DNA of 18,168 bases from assembly GCA_002408725.1 (NCBI GenBank), contig DHTR01000024.1, positions 13,221-31,388 of the forward strand, in the 5' to 3' direction. This document shows positions 7,648-15,367 of this stretch, in pieces. A program made the translations under genes and the position numbers. The notes below the pieces were generated by a model. That model was given only the letters and a program-made list of their open reading frames with translations, had not been told where the DNA came from and did no database searches. The first letter of the stretch is position 1, and each line of letters begins with the position of its first letter. The stretch is from Pelotomaculum sp. UBA5255 (lineage in GTDB: Bacteria > Bacillota > Desulfotomaculia > Desulfotomaculales > Pelotomaculaceae).

Positions 7648-8214
7648 TTATTTTTCATTCCCCGGAAAAGTTAAAAATATTTCCATACCGCCATTTGCCA
7701 CTGCCATATTGATGCGGCCGCCATGCGGACCCAGCAATCCTCCCACAGACTCCAGTTCGTTTTCAAAATAGCAGAGGTCTTCCAGGGGGGGCTCGGGAAA
7801 GAGAAGACTGCAGATATAATTTCTATCACTCTCTGTAAAGCGCACTTCCAGGGACCTTCTTTTTAGATCCGGAGACTCCATTGACTTAAAAACCGAACAA
7901 ATGCAACGCTCCAGCGCCTCCGCCATAATCGGCCCGGGAACATCGCAACCGGCAAAAGCAGATTTTACCTCCAGTTCCAACTCAACCTGAATCATGGCCG
8001 CATCGTTGTAAGCGGTTAAAAGGCAGGCTGTAACCTCAGGAATTTTGACCCTGGTCGTTTTGCTAAACCTCGCCAGTTCCATGCTAACCTGTCCCAGGTA
8101 ATCCCGGAGTCGGTCTAATTTGTTCAACTGGAGCAGGCCGGAAATAACCTGCATGTGGTTTAAAAAATCATGCCGCTGTACCTGTATAACATCTAAGAGT
8201 TTTTCTAATCTCAT
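7648..8214 (-). CDS. spo0B: Spo0B-like sporulation phosphotransferase
   Basis: Likely relays phosphate from Spo0F to Spo0A in the sporulation phosphorelay. The N-terminal helical hairpin carries RHDFLNHMQVISGLLQL, with the phospho-accepting histidine at residue 15; this HDxxNHxQ pattern is shared with Spo0B and the citrate-type sensor kinases. The C-terminal part is a degenerate kinase-like fold without clear ATP-binding boxes, as in Spo0B. With the ATG at 8214 the product is 188 residues, close to the Bacillus protein. GTG 8223 and ATG 8220 are too near the GGGAG binding site; ATG 8214 has about eight bases. Its position between rpmA and obgE strongly supports the call. There is no sensor or membrane segment. 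Confidence 0.85.
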   Translation of the reverse strand: MRLEKLLDVIQVQRHDFLNHMQVISGLLQLNKLDRLRDYLGQVSMELARFSKTTRVKIPEVTACLLTAYNDAAMIQVELELEVKSAFAGCDVPGPIMAEALERCICSVFKSMESPDLKRRSLEVRFTESDRNYICSLLFPEPPLEDLCYFENELESVGGLLGPHGGRINMAVANGGMEIFLTFPGNEK

Positions 8215-8306
8215 TTCCATCACTCCCTGAAAGCGCCTTTTTAAGCACCCGCTCCGAACTGATGACTGACCTTCCCCTTAACCTGTAGATCCAGGAATCC
8301 TCTTGC

Positions 8307-8337
8307 AAAAAAAAGCGGTCCCTTTAAAGGACCGCTT
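8307..8337 (-). terminator. Strong intrinsic terminator after rpmA
   Basis: AAGCGGTCC and GGACCGCTT form a 9-base stem around a seven-base loop, followed on the minus strand by eight T (8314-8307). It separates rplU-rpmA from spo0B-obgE. Confidence 0.92.
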
Positions 8338-8349
8338 CTACTTCAATGT

Positions 8350-8619
8350 TTATACTCCAACTGCTTCCTGTGGAGTGACACTGACGGTTTTTTTATCGCG
8401 GCCCTTTCTTTCAAAGCTGACCACACCGTCAACCACAGCAAAAAGGGTATCATCCCTACCCCTGCCGACATTTTGACCCGGGTGAATCCGGGTTCCGCGC
8501 TGGCGGATCAGAATGCTGCCGGCTAAGACAAACTGGCCGTCAGCTCTTTTCACGCCAAGCATTTTTGGCTGTGAATCCCGGCCGTTCCTTGAACTGCCTA
8601 CACCTTTCTTATGTGCCAA
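8350..8619 (-). CDS. rpmA: Large-subunit ribosomal protein L27
   Basis: L27 lies near the peptidyl-transferase centre, where its N-terminus reaches the tRNA ends. The signature HKKGVGSSRNGRDSQPKMLGVK is split only by the start choice; GSILIRQRGT and GRDDTLFA follow. The longest frame starts at ATG 8637, but that codon lies within AAAGAGGTGA (8634-8625) and its flank. The TTG at 8619 has a five-base spacer and yields MAHKKGVGSS, 89 residues. Many Firmicutes carry an N-terminal extension on L27 cut by the protease Prp, encoded between rplU and rpmA. Here neither the extension nor the prp gene is present. Confidence 0.96.
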   Translation of the reverse strand: MAHKKGVGSSRNGRDSQPKMLGVKRADGQFVLAGSILIRQRGTRIHPGQNVGRGRDDTLFAVVDGVVSFERKGRDKKTVSVTPQEAVGV

Positions 8620-8666
8620 AGAAATCACCTCTTTCAATGATCATACCGTGAATGCAATAAACAAAT

Positions 8667-8978
8667 CTAAGCTTCTATTTTTTCAACGGTAACCTGAGTA
8701 AATGGCTGCCTGTGGCCCTGCTTGCGACGGTAATTCTTTTTGGCCTTATACTTAAAAACAATAATCTTTTTTCCCCTACCGTGCCGGATCACTTTTAAGA
8801 TGACCCTGGCGTTATCGACCAGAGGCGTACCAAGTTTTAATTCGCCGTCTTTGACAAAAGCCAGAACTTTGCTCACTTCTACAGTCTCTCCTGCTTCAGC
8901 GGGCAGTTTCTCAAGATAAAGCGTGTCACCCTCTTGGACGCGGTACTGCTTTCCACCAGTCTCAATAATTGCGTACAA
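8667..8978 (-). CDS. rplU: Large-subunit ribosomal protein L21
   Basis: L21 binds 23S rRNA in the large subunit. The N-terminus YAIIETGGKQYRVQEGD and the C-terminal KKNYRRKQGHRQPFT are diagnostic. The frame opens at GTG 8987, but that codon lies inside the GGGAGGTG binding site (8992-8985). TTG 8978, six bases on, gives the canonical start MYAIIETGGKQY and 103 residues. It has its own promoter (9103-9130) and a leader of about 118 bases, and is followed by rpmA after 47 bases. Confidence 0.97.
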   Translation of the reverse strand: MYAIIETGGKQYRVQEGDTLYLEKLPAEAGETVEVSKVLAFVKDGELKLGTPLVDNARVILKVIRHGRGKKIIVFKYKAKKNYRRKQGHRQPFTQVTVEKIEA

Positions 8979-9096
8979 AAAATGCACCTCCCATGATTAA
9001 AGGACTCGCCGGAAAAGGTAAGGACACGAAAACTAACCGGCCCCGTTTTAAAAACCTGTTCCGTGCGGTTTCGGATAAGTGTTAGAATACCTACAA
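8979..9096 (-). promoter_or_regulatory. Candidate L21 leader RNA
   Basis: The untranslated leader of rplU contains short conserved-looking blocks (CCGCACGGAACAGG, GGGGCCGG, GTCCTTACC, GGCGAGTCC) just before the ribosome binding site. This arrangement is like the L21 leader family of Firmicutes, thought to mediate autoregulation by L21. The assignment is from memory of the family; a covariance search would settle it. Confidence 0.6.
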
Positions 9097-9102
9097 TATA
9101 GT

Positions 9103-9130
9103 ATTTTAACATATCTGTCTGCTTTGTCAA
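9103..9130 (-). promoter_or_regulatory. Promoter of rplU-rpmA
   Basis: TTGACA (9130-9125, perfect) and TAAAAT (9108-9103, five of six) are 16 bases apart, with TGT before the -10 giving the TGn extension. It lies between the RNase G stop codon and the leader. Confidence 0.8.
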
Positions 9131-9210
9131 GATGTTCTCATTTGATGTGTGTTTATTCTCTAAAGAGCAACGTGTCAGGGACATGGATGTCTTAAGACCA
9201 GGGTTACCTT

Positions 9211-10905
9211 TTAAATCTTAACCGGGCGAGCCTTGGCGTAGGTTCGATAAACCTTACTGACTTCCACCGGAATGATTTCACCAACCAGGGATCCGGCGCC
9301 CTCAATATCCAGGATAAATCCGTCGACCCTGGCGATGCCGTCGTTAATATTGGAAACATGGGGTTCCTCTACCTTCACTTCCAGCACCTCACCGGGCTTT
9401 ACCGGAAAGGTATGAGCCTGGACACCCTCGTTATCCTGAAGTGGGCGGATTGTAACCGACTCGATATGGTGGGTTGTCGATCCCCGGATATAAAGGTTTT
9501 TACCGGTTTTATTCTCAAGGTCCTTCAAGTTTGCCCCACCGCTGCCGATCAGCCGCGCCGCCACCACCGGGTTGGCTTCCACCAGGATGGTCTGGGCCGA
9601 AGTCTGGCGCGCCATGTTGTAAATCTGATTCTTATAGTGGATGCCCAGCGTCTCTTCAGAAAGTACTTTACCCCTACCTTCACAATAGGGACAGGATTTC
9701 TGGAGAACCTCGGCCAGGCTCGGACGCACCTTCTTACGAGTCATTTCCACCAACCCGAGTTGGGTAAGCCCAAGGATGTTGGTTTTGGTTTTATCTCGTT
9801 TGATCTCCGCTTCAAGGGTTTGCAGTACCTCCTGCCGGTGACCTTCTTCAGACATATCGATAAAATCTACGATTACAATCCCACCGATATTACGCAGGCG
9901 AAGTTGCCGGCCAATCTCCCGGGCGGCTTCCAGGTTAGTTTTGTGAACTGTATCTTCCAGGTTGATTGTCCCGACATATTTGCCGGTGTTGACATCAATG
10001 GCCGTTAGCGCCTCGGCCTGGTCAATAACCAGGTACCCCCCGCATTTGAGCCAGACTTTTCGCTTGAGGGCTTTTTCAATCTCCTGCTCTATGCCGTATT
10101 CTTCAAAAATATTTTCACGCTCGTCAAAAAAAACTTTTAACTTCAGTCGTGGGCCAGTAATGTCCAGAAGGTCTAAAACCTTTTCACATTCGTAGCGAGA
10201 GTCCAGGGTCAACCTGTCGACGTCCTCAGTAAAGATATCCCGTAGAATCCGCTGGACCAGTTCCAGGTCACGGTGCACCAGGTTTGGCGCCGGCCCGTGC
10301 GCAGCCCTGCTGAGGATTTTTCGCCACAGCTTTGTCAACAGGACGATATCCTGGCGGAATTCTTCCTCTTCTACACCTTCCGCCACGGTGCGTACGATAA
10401 TGCCCATCCCTTCGGGCTTGACCCGGGAGGCCAGGTCTTTGAGCCGCTCCCGCTCCTTTTCAGATTCAATCCGCCGGGATATCCCGATGTAATCTACTGT
10501 GGGCATCAGCACAAGATAACGCCCGGGCAGCGTGATATGAATCGTTACCCGAGGCCCCTTGGTACCAATTGGCTCCTTTACAATCTGAACCAGAACTTCC
10601 TGCCCCTGCTTTAAAATATCACAGATATTGGCGCCCCCGAGCGCCGTACCCCCCTGACCATTGACTTCCGACGAGCGGGCAGGCAGCGCATCTTCTACAT
10701 ATAAGAAAGCATTTTTCTCCAACCCGATATTGACGAATGCGGCCTGCATCCCGGGCAGCACGTTCTCCACCTGGCCTTTGAAAATATTGCCCACCAGGCG
10801 CTGGTTGACCGCTCTCTCAATGTAAATCTCAACTGGAACATTGTCTTCCAGTACAGCAACTCTCGTCTCTTCTTCACCCACATTAACAACAATCTCCTTA
10901 AACAT
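9211..10905 (-). CDS. rng: Ribonuclease G/E family protein with C-terminal TRAM-like domain
   Basis: Endoribonuclease that cleaves single-stranded AU-rich RNA in rRNA maturation and mRNA decay. An S1 domain covers about residues 35-125 (VGNIFKGQVENVLPGMQAAFV). The DNase I-like catalytic domain carries the metal-binding aspartates in TAIDVNTGK (D304) and IVIVDFIDM (D347, D350). The zinc link is CPYC at 405-408. The product is 564 residues, longer than E. coli RNase G at 489. The last 60 or so residues (GEVLEVKVEEPHV through GEIIPVEVSKVY) look like a TRAM RNA-binding domain, common in clostridial members. The RNase E scaffold tail is absent. The ATG start has AAAGG four bases upstream. It stands 43 bases after the TIGR03936 gene. 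Confidence 0.93.
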   Translation of the reverse strand: MFKEIVVNVGEEETRVAVLEDNVPVEIYIERAVNQRLVGNIFKGQVENVLPGMQAAFVNIGLEKNAFLYVEDALPARSSEVNGQGGTALGGANICDILKQGQEVLVQIVKEPIGTKGPRVTIHITLPGRYLVLMPTVDYIGISRRIESEKERERLKDLASRVKPEGMGIIVRTVAEGVEEEEFRQDIVLLTKLWRKILSRAAHGPAPNLVHRDLELVQRILRDIFTEDVDRLTLDSRYECEKVLDLLDITGPRLKLKVFFDERENIFEEYGIEQEIEKALKRKVWLKCGGYLVIDQAEALTAIDVNTGKYVGTINLEDTVHKTNLEAAREIGRQLRLRNIGGIVIVDFIDMSEEGHRQEVLQTLEAEIKRDKTKTNILGLTQLGLVEMTRKKVRPSLAEVLQKSCPYCEGRGKVLSEETLGIHYKNQIYNMARQTSAQTILVEANPVVAARLIGSGGANLKDLENKTGKNLYIRGSTTHHIESVTIRPLQDNEGVQAHTFPVKPGEVLEVKVEEPHVSNINDGIARVDGFILDIEGAGSLVGEIIPVEVSKVYRTYAKARPVKI

Positions 10906-10948
10906 AAAACCTTTCCCCTCTAATAAATTACCAATACAAGTTTAAAGC

Positions 10949-11647
10949 TTATCTACCGTGCCACAGCGTCTTCTTTTCTTTTTCCGATGCAGCGTATAGA
11001 CCGCTTCTGTACAGCACAAATCTGCCCTGAACAAGCGGGCGGCTACTTCCTTCAAAGGCAGTCAGCACTTCCTCGAACCTGACGTTTCCACTGCTTCCTG
11101 TTTTTAACTCCGCCTCTATACTTATTATACCATTCCCTAACTTGCCCGACATAGCAAATATGCCCGGTCTGATGTCATATAAATTTTTTCCCCCTGCCTT
11201 GTTTTTCCTCTCGACCCAGATTTTCTTAGTGGAAAGAAACTCCCCGATAGCCTTTTCTACTTCTTCTTCGGTTACAGAAGCGCAAGCCTTCGCTTCAGCA
11301 CGGTACGAGGCACGGTCCACCATAGCCATCAGGGCCGGGTAGCGGTCCGGCAGCAACCTGACCTCAAGCAGGCGCAACCCTTCCGGTAAAGTATCGGAGA
11401 GTGCTTTTGCAACGTCCGTGGCAGTAAGATCTTCGGTTAGCTCCAGGTCGGCAAATTCCGCTTCCCCGGAGGTACCTACGCCCAGAGGGGCAGCAAAAGC
11501 GATCTTGGGATGGGGATTAAAACCCTGGGTGAAGGCCAGCGGCAGTCCGGCCCGCCTGGCAGCCCTGCCGAAGGTCCGTAGCAGGTCCAGATGAGAAATA
11601 TAGCGGGCCGGCCCTTCCTTGGCGTACATCATTCTATAGCCCGGCAT
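10949..11647 (-). CDS. TIGR03936-type radical SAM-associated protein (DUF2344)
   Basis: Partner of the radical SAM protein encoded just upstream; the two occur as neighbours or fusions in many bacteria, and the function is unknown. The family is recognised from YRMMYAKEGPARYISHLDLLR at the N-terminus and AFTQGFNPHPKIAFAAPLGVG. The longest frame begins at 11740, but the ATG at 11647 has GGGGGGTGA five bases upstream and yields the standard N-terminus, 232 residues. The start overlaps the end of the radical SAM gene by 14 bases, which suggests translational coupling and equal amounts of the two proteins. Confidence 0.9.
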   Translation of the reverse strand: MPGYRMMYAKEGPARYISHLDLLRTFGRAARRAGLPLAFTQGFNPHPKIAFAAPLGVGTSGEAEFADLELTEDLTATDVAKALSDTLPEGLRLLEVRLLPDRYPALMAMVDRASYRAEAKACASVTEEEVEKAIGEFLSTKKIWVERKNKAGGKNLYDIRPGIFAMSGKLGNGIISIEAELKTGSSGNVRFEEVLTAFEGSSRPLVQGRFVLYRSGLYAASEKEKKTLWHGR

Positions 11648-13493
11648 GCTGCTCACCCCCCGCGTAGCTGGGTTCGATTTCAAGGGCCTCACAGAGCCCG
11701 CAGCCGGGACAGGATTCCGTGCGGCAGTCCCCGGTAGCAAGCCCGGCCTGGGCCCGACGGTGCTCGCGGGCCAGGTACTGCCTGGAAACGCCGGTCTCTA
11801 TATGGTCCCAAGGCAAAGGATCATCATCTGAATAGCGGCGGCCGGCATAATCTTCCGGATCAAGGCCGGCCAACCGGAAGGCTTCCAGCCAGCGGCTTAA
11901 TTGAAAGTGCTCGGACCAGGCGTCAAACTTACAGCCCAACTCCACTGCCCTGGCCAGAACCGCCCCAAGTCTCCGGTCTCCCCTGGCAAAAACAGCCTCC
12001 ATGAAACTCAGCCCGGCGTCATGATAGTTAAAGACAATCCCGCGTTCTTTAAGCCTTTCAGAAAGATAGTCCTGCTTCCTCTTCAACTCCGCCAGAGGAG
12101 CCTGGGGTTCCCACTGAAAAGCAGTATGGGCCTTGGGGACGAAGGAAGAAACGCTTACGGTTACCCGCAGACGCCCGCGGGGCACACCCGCCTTCCGGCC
12201 GAGATCCAGCACCGCCCTGGCCAACCGGACAATCCCATCCAGGTCTTGATCCGTTTCCGTAGGTAGGCCAATCATAAAATAGAGCTTTACGGCTTTCCAA
12301 CCTTCCCTGAAAGCGGCGCCGGTTGTTTCATATAAATCTTCCTCCCTTACCCCCTTGTTGATTACATCCCTGAGGCGTTGTGTACCGGCCTCAGGGGCAA
12401 AGGTGAGACTGGAGCGGCGCACCCGCTGGACCTCCTTGGCCAGTTCCACTGAAAAATTATCGACCCGGAGAGAGGGTAGTGAAACTCCGATCCCCTGATG
12501 GGTATGTTTATCCAGAAGGGACTTGATCACTTCTCGAACCGGTGTATAGTCACTGGTGCTAAGAGACGACAGGGATATTTCGTCATAGCCGGTGTTCCTT
12601 GTCAGGTTGGCTGCCTGTCTTAAAACCGTCTCCGGCTTTTTTTCCCGCACCGGGCGGTAGAGAACACCGGCCTGACAGAAACGGCAACCCCGGGTGCAGC
12701 CCCGGAAAACCTCGATCATAATCCGGTCGTGCACCACTTCGGTAGAAGGGACAATGGGTCGATCCGGAAATGGCGCGCGGTCCATGTCCTTTACGACTCT
12801 TTTCGTAACTTTTTTAGGGACCCCGTCCAAGGACGGGACGACACCGGAAACACTACCGTCCTCCCGGTAAAGAACCCGGTACAGCGAGGGCACATAAACT
12901 CCCGGGACCTGGGCTGCCGTAATCAGGAAATCCTGCCTGGAAGCACTCCGCCGCTTTGCCTCGACCAGAACGTCCAGCAGTTCACCGATTGCTTCTTCCC
13001 CCTCGCCAATAACAAACAAATCGATAAATTCTGCCAGTGGCTCCGGATTATAAGCACAGGGTCCTCCCGCCACGACCAGCGGAAATCCCTCAGTTCTCTG
13101 CCCCGCAGCCCGGGGGATGCCTGCGAGATCCAGCATGTTCAAGACATTGGAAAAGCTCATCTCGTACTGAAGAGTGAACGCCACCATGTCAAAATCCAAC
13201 AGCGGCCGCCGTGACTCAAGGGTAAACAAAGGAAGGTCATGCTTTCGCATTTTTTCTTCCATGTCGGTCCACGGGGCAAAAACCCGCTCCATCAGGGCAT
13301 CTGTGCGCCGGTTCACAATATCGTACAAAATTTGGAGCCCCAGGTGGGACATGCCGACCTCATAAACGTCTGGAAAAGCAAAGGCCACCTTGTATTCCAC
13401 CGTCCCCCAGTTCTTGCGGACAGCATTCCACTCACCCCCAACATAACGCGCCGGCTTAGTTACCAGGGGTAATATCTGATCCAAGAAATCCAA
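11634..13493 (-). CDS. TIGR03960-type B12-binding radical SAM protein
   Basis: Radical SAM enzyme of unknown reaction. The N-terminal part resembles a cobalamin-binding domain (AFAFPDVYEVGMSHLGLQIL near 37-56, GEGEEAIGELL near 163-173). The cluster motif CTRGCRFC gives C266, C270 and C273. Downstream text such as SLPSLRVDNF and TFAPEAGTQRLRDVINKG is typical of the MiaB/YgiQ-like superfamily. At the extreme C-terminus C590, C595, C598 and C601 form a cysteine cluster that could hold a second iron-sulfur cluster. The product is 619 residues. The start is TTG at 13493, nine bases after GGGGGG. It overlaps the TIGR03936 gene and heads a unit with rng, which hints at an RNA or ribosome substrate; this is inference. 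Confidence 0.92.
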   Translation of the reverse strand: MDFLDQILPLVTKPARYVGGEWNAVRKNWGTVEYKVAFAFPDVYEVGMSHLGLQILYDIVNRRTDALMERVFAPWTDMEEKMRKHDLPLFTLESRRPLLDFDMVAFTLQYEMSFSNVLNMLDLAGIPRAAGQRTEGFPLVVAGGPCAYNPEPLAEFIDLFVIGEGEEAIGELLDVLVEAKRRSASRQDFLITAAQVPGVYVPSLYRVLYREDGSVSGVVPSLDGVPKKVTKRVVKDMDRAPFPDRPIVPSTEVVHDRIMIEVFRGCTRGCRFCQAGVLYRPVREKKPETVLRQAANLTRNTGYDEISLSSLSTSDYTPVREVIKSLLDKHTHQGIGVSLPSLRVDNFSVELAKEVQRVRRSSLTFAPEAGTQRLRDVINKGVREEDLYETTGAAFREGWKAVKLYFMIGLPTETDQDLDGIVRLARAVLDLGRKAGVPRGRLRVTVSVSSFVPKAHTAFQWEPQAPLAELKRKQDYLSERLKERGIVFNYHDAGLSFMEAVFARGDRRLGAVLARAVELGCKFDAWSEHFQLSRWLEAFRLAGLDPEDYAGRRYSDDDPLPWDHIETGVSRQYLAREHRRAQAGLATGDCRTESCPGCGLCEALEIEPSYAGGEQHAGL

Positions 13494-13527
13494 TCCAGTC
13501 TTCCCCCCCAGCCTTTTCTACAATCTT

Positions 13528-13559
13528 CAAGCAATATCTTTAAGCATACAAAGCAATAT
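13528..13559 (-). repeat. Direct repeat GATATTGCTT in the leader of the radical SAM gene
   Basis: Two perfect 10-base copies, at 13559-13550 and 13537-13528, start 22 bases apart, about two helical turns. They lie just downstream of a TATAAT at 13574-13569. A paired operator is possible; no regulator is identified. Confidence 0.45.
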
Positions 13560-13568
13560 CCAGGGATT

Positions 13569-13574
13569 ATTATA
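13569..13574 (-). promoter_or_regulatory. Candidate -10 box for the radical SAM operon
   Basis: A perfect TATAAT on the minus strand lies between the SpoIVFB terminator and the radical SAM start. No convincing -35 is seen at 16-18 bases, only an AT-rich tract. A promoter is expected here because of the terminator upstream. Confidence 0.4.
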
Positions 13575-13624
13575 CCCATAAAATAACAAAAAAATATTCC
13601 CTTCAATTTATTCTACATGCAGCG

Positions 13625-13662
13625 AAAGAAACCTGCAACGGTTAAACGTCGCAGGTTTCTTT
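13625..13662 (-). terminator. Intrinsic terminator after the SpoIVFB-like gene
   Basis: AAAGAAACCTGC and GCAGGTTTCTTT form a perfect 12-base stem, with a short inner ACG/CGT pairing around the loop. It begins seven bases after the stop codon at 13669. The tail TTTCTTT serves as T tract. Confidence 0.88.
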
Positions 13663-13668
13663 ATAAAC

Positions 13669-14547
13669 CTATCTTAGTTTGAGCACACTCCCCACGGGGG
13701 TGTCTACCCCCTGGCTTAAAAGGGCGTCAATTACCTGTGCCTCGCTTACCACACCCCGGTATTGCCAGTTTTTATCCAGCAACAGGATTACGTGAAAGCG
13801 CTGTGGGACAAAGGCGCGAATAAGATCCCCCAACCGAACGGTTTCAAAAGATACAAGCGGCTCCCCCGGCAGCACCCCGGCCTTTGCCAGTTCCTCCTTT
13901 TTCTGCGCTAGATGACGGATAAAATGGTATGAGGCCAGGCTTTTTTCCCGGGTTGCGGCGTAAAAAAGAAAGATGCCGATAATCGGGATATCCAGGCCGG
14001 ATACCTCCATGGCCAGACCGGCCGTCCCGCATAGAACAATAACTGCACCCCAGAACTGTCCCCACCAGGCTGCCCGGTAAGTGGCCTGTTTAAAACCCAC
14101 ACGCCGCGCCAGGTACGCGCGAAAGATCCGCCCTCCGTCCAAAGGGAGCGCCGGCAGAAGGTTGAACGCAGCAACCAGCAGGTTGCACTGGAGAAAAAAA
14201 TGGCCAAGTTCATTATCCCAAAAACCATAATTATTGAGAGTTATTCCGAAACCAGCCAGCAGTAGATTGGCAGCCGGGCCGGCAAAAGCAACTCTGACCT
14301 CCCTGGAAGGGTCGAAGACCACCTCGCTGCCCATGTGGCAGACGCCGCCGAAGGGCAATAATTCTATATCTTCGACATGCACACCAAAATGGCGGGCAGC
14401 GGCCACGTGGGCCAGTTCATGCAGCAGGACCACCGTAAAGGCAATCAGACCTTTGCCCAGCACACCGGCCACAAAAAACAGCCCGAGGAGGGCCAGGAAA
14501 GCGTTGTTCAAATGAATCTCAACACCGGATACGCGACCAATTTTCAA
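13669..14547 (-). CDS. spoIVFB: SpoIVFB-like M50 intramembrane zinc metalloprotease
   Basis: Site-2-protease family enzyme. In Bacillus, SpoIVFB cuts pro-sigma-K in the mother cell late in sporulation. The zinc motif HELAH is at residues 43-47 in a hydrophobic segment, and the third ligand is D137 in NLLPALPLDGGRIF (129-141). There are several further hydrophobic segments. The C-terminal 70 residues look like a CBS domain, known in SpoIVFB. The product is 292 residues, near the Bacillus length. The TTG start at 14547 has GAGG close upstream. It lies 30 bases after the SpoIVFA-like gene, the usual order, so the sporulation role is well supported though pro-sigma-K itself is not in view. Confidence 0.9.
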   Translation of the reverse strand: MKIGRVSGVEIHLNNAFLALLGLFFVAGVLGKGLIAFTVVLLHELAHVAAARHFGVHVEDIELLPFGGVCHMGSEVVFDPSREVRVAFAGPAANLLLAGFGITLNNYGFWDNELGHFFLQCNLLVAAFNLLPALPLDGGRIFRAYLARRVGFKQATYRAAWWGQFWGAVIVLCGTAGLAMEVSGLDIPIIGIFLFYAATREKSLASYHFIRHLAQKKEELAKAGVLPGEPLVSFETVRLGDLIRAFVPQRFHVILLLDKNWQYRGVVSEAQVIDALLSQGVDTPVGSVLKLR

Positions 14548-14576
14548 AGATCCTCGCCCCCTTTTTCCTGCTCCAG

Positions 14577-15311
14577 TTAAGGATTGACCATCAGCCTCGT
14601 GAGCGGATCCACAAGTTTATTGTTCTCCCTGAGCTCAAAGTGCAGGCCACCGCCCGGAAAGTCTACCGCGTCGCCAACCTCACCGATAATTTGACCCGCT
14701 GCTGCTTGCTGCCCTTCTCCTACCGTGACCCTGGACAGTCCCCCATAAAGAGTAAAGAACCCCTCTGCATGCTCAATCAAAATATACGTCCCAAATACCG
14801 AACTGTCACCCAGCAGCTTGATTTTTCCGTCCTGAACAGCCCTGACAGCGCTCCCAATTGGGGCAGCTATGTCAATACCAGAGTGAAAACGCTCCATATT
14901 ATCGAGGGGATCCGTGACCATGCCGAACCCCCGCACAACTTTGCCTGATACGGGAATCGGCAGGGTTCCCACTGAAACACTCTTGCGGGGTGAGGATAGT
15001 ACAGGCTGAGGATTGGTGAGCAAAGGCCAGTCCAGATCCGCCAATTGCAGCCCAAAATGGACAACCCTCTCCATAACAGGTTGGTAGTTCCATTCCGTAG
15101 TCAGGATATTTTTTAAATTTTCCCTCGCTTCAGTTCCCCAGGGGTTGGGAGTTTCCTTCAGGGCAAGGAAAACCATAAAAATCAGTAAGGCCACCCCGAC
15201 CCGGTAAAAACTGCTTTTGCCGCCGCCAGGCTGCTTTGGTTTTTTCCACTGCCTGTAAACTGCATTCAGGTCCTCCGGCTTGAAAGCCCCACCAGGCTTA
15301 AAATCAGTCAT
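14577..15311 (-). CDS. spoIVFA: SpoIVFA-like membrane protein with degenerate LytM (M23) domain
   Basis: Probable partner and regulator of the SpoIVFB-like protease encoded next. About 37 cytoplasmic residues precede one membrane segment (38-51). A linker follows and then an M23/LytM fold from about residue 118. Zinc ligands H143 and D147 (HSGID) and H223 (LHFEL) are kept. The two catalytic histidines of active LytM peptidases appear to be lost: YGGL stands where YxHL is expected (G190), and GLH replaces HLH (G221). This fits a scaffold rather than a cell-wall hydrolase, as in SpoIVFA. At 244 residues it is close to the Bacillus length. The ATG start has GGGGGGAAGA six bases upstream. A sigma-E-like promoter lies in the gap before it. 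Confidence 0.85.
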   Translation of the reverse strand: MTDFKPGGAFKPEDLNAVYRQWKKPKQPGGGKSSFYRVGVALLIFMVFLALKETPNPWGTEARENLKNILTTEWNYQPVMERVVHFGLQLADLDWPLLTNPQPVLSSPRKSVSVGTLPIPVSGKVVRGFGMVTDPLDNMERFHSGIDIAAPIGSAVRAVQDGKIKLLGDSSVFGTYILIEHAEGFFTLYGGLSRVTVGEGQQAAAGQIIGEVGDAVDFPGGGLHFELRENNKLVDPLTRLMVNP

Positions 15312-15341
15312 TTGAGATCTTCCCCCCGTTCATAAGCTTGT

Positions 15342-15367
15342 CTATAAAAGTATATTTCCTTTTATAG
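15342..15367. repeat. Perfect inverted repeat across the spoIVFA promoter
   Basis: CTATAAAAG and CTTTTATAG are perfect 9-base arms with an eight-base centre. They cover the spacer and -10 of the candidate sigma-E promoter, as an operator would. Confidence 0.5.

Noticed and set aside
11648..11740. N-terminal extension of the TIGR03936 protein
   Set aside because: It overlaps the radical SAM gene deeply, is unlike the family N-terminus, and the ATG at 11647 has a far better binding site.
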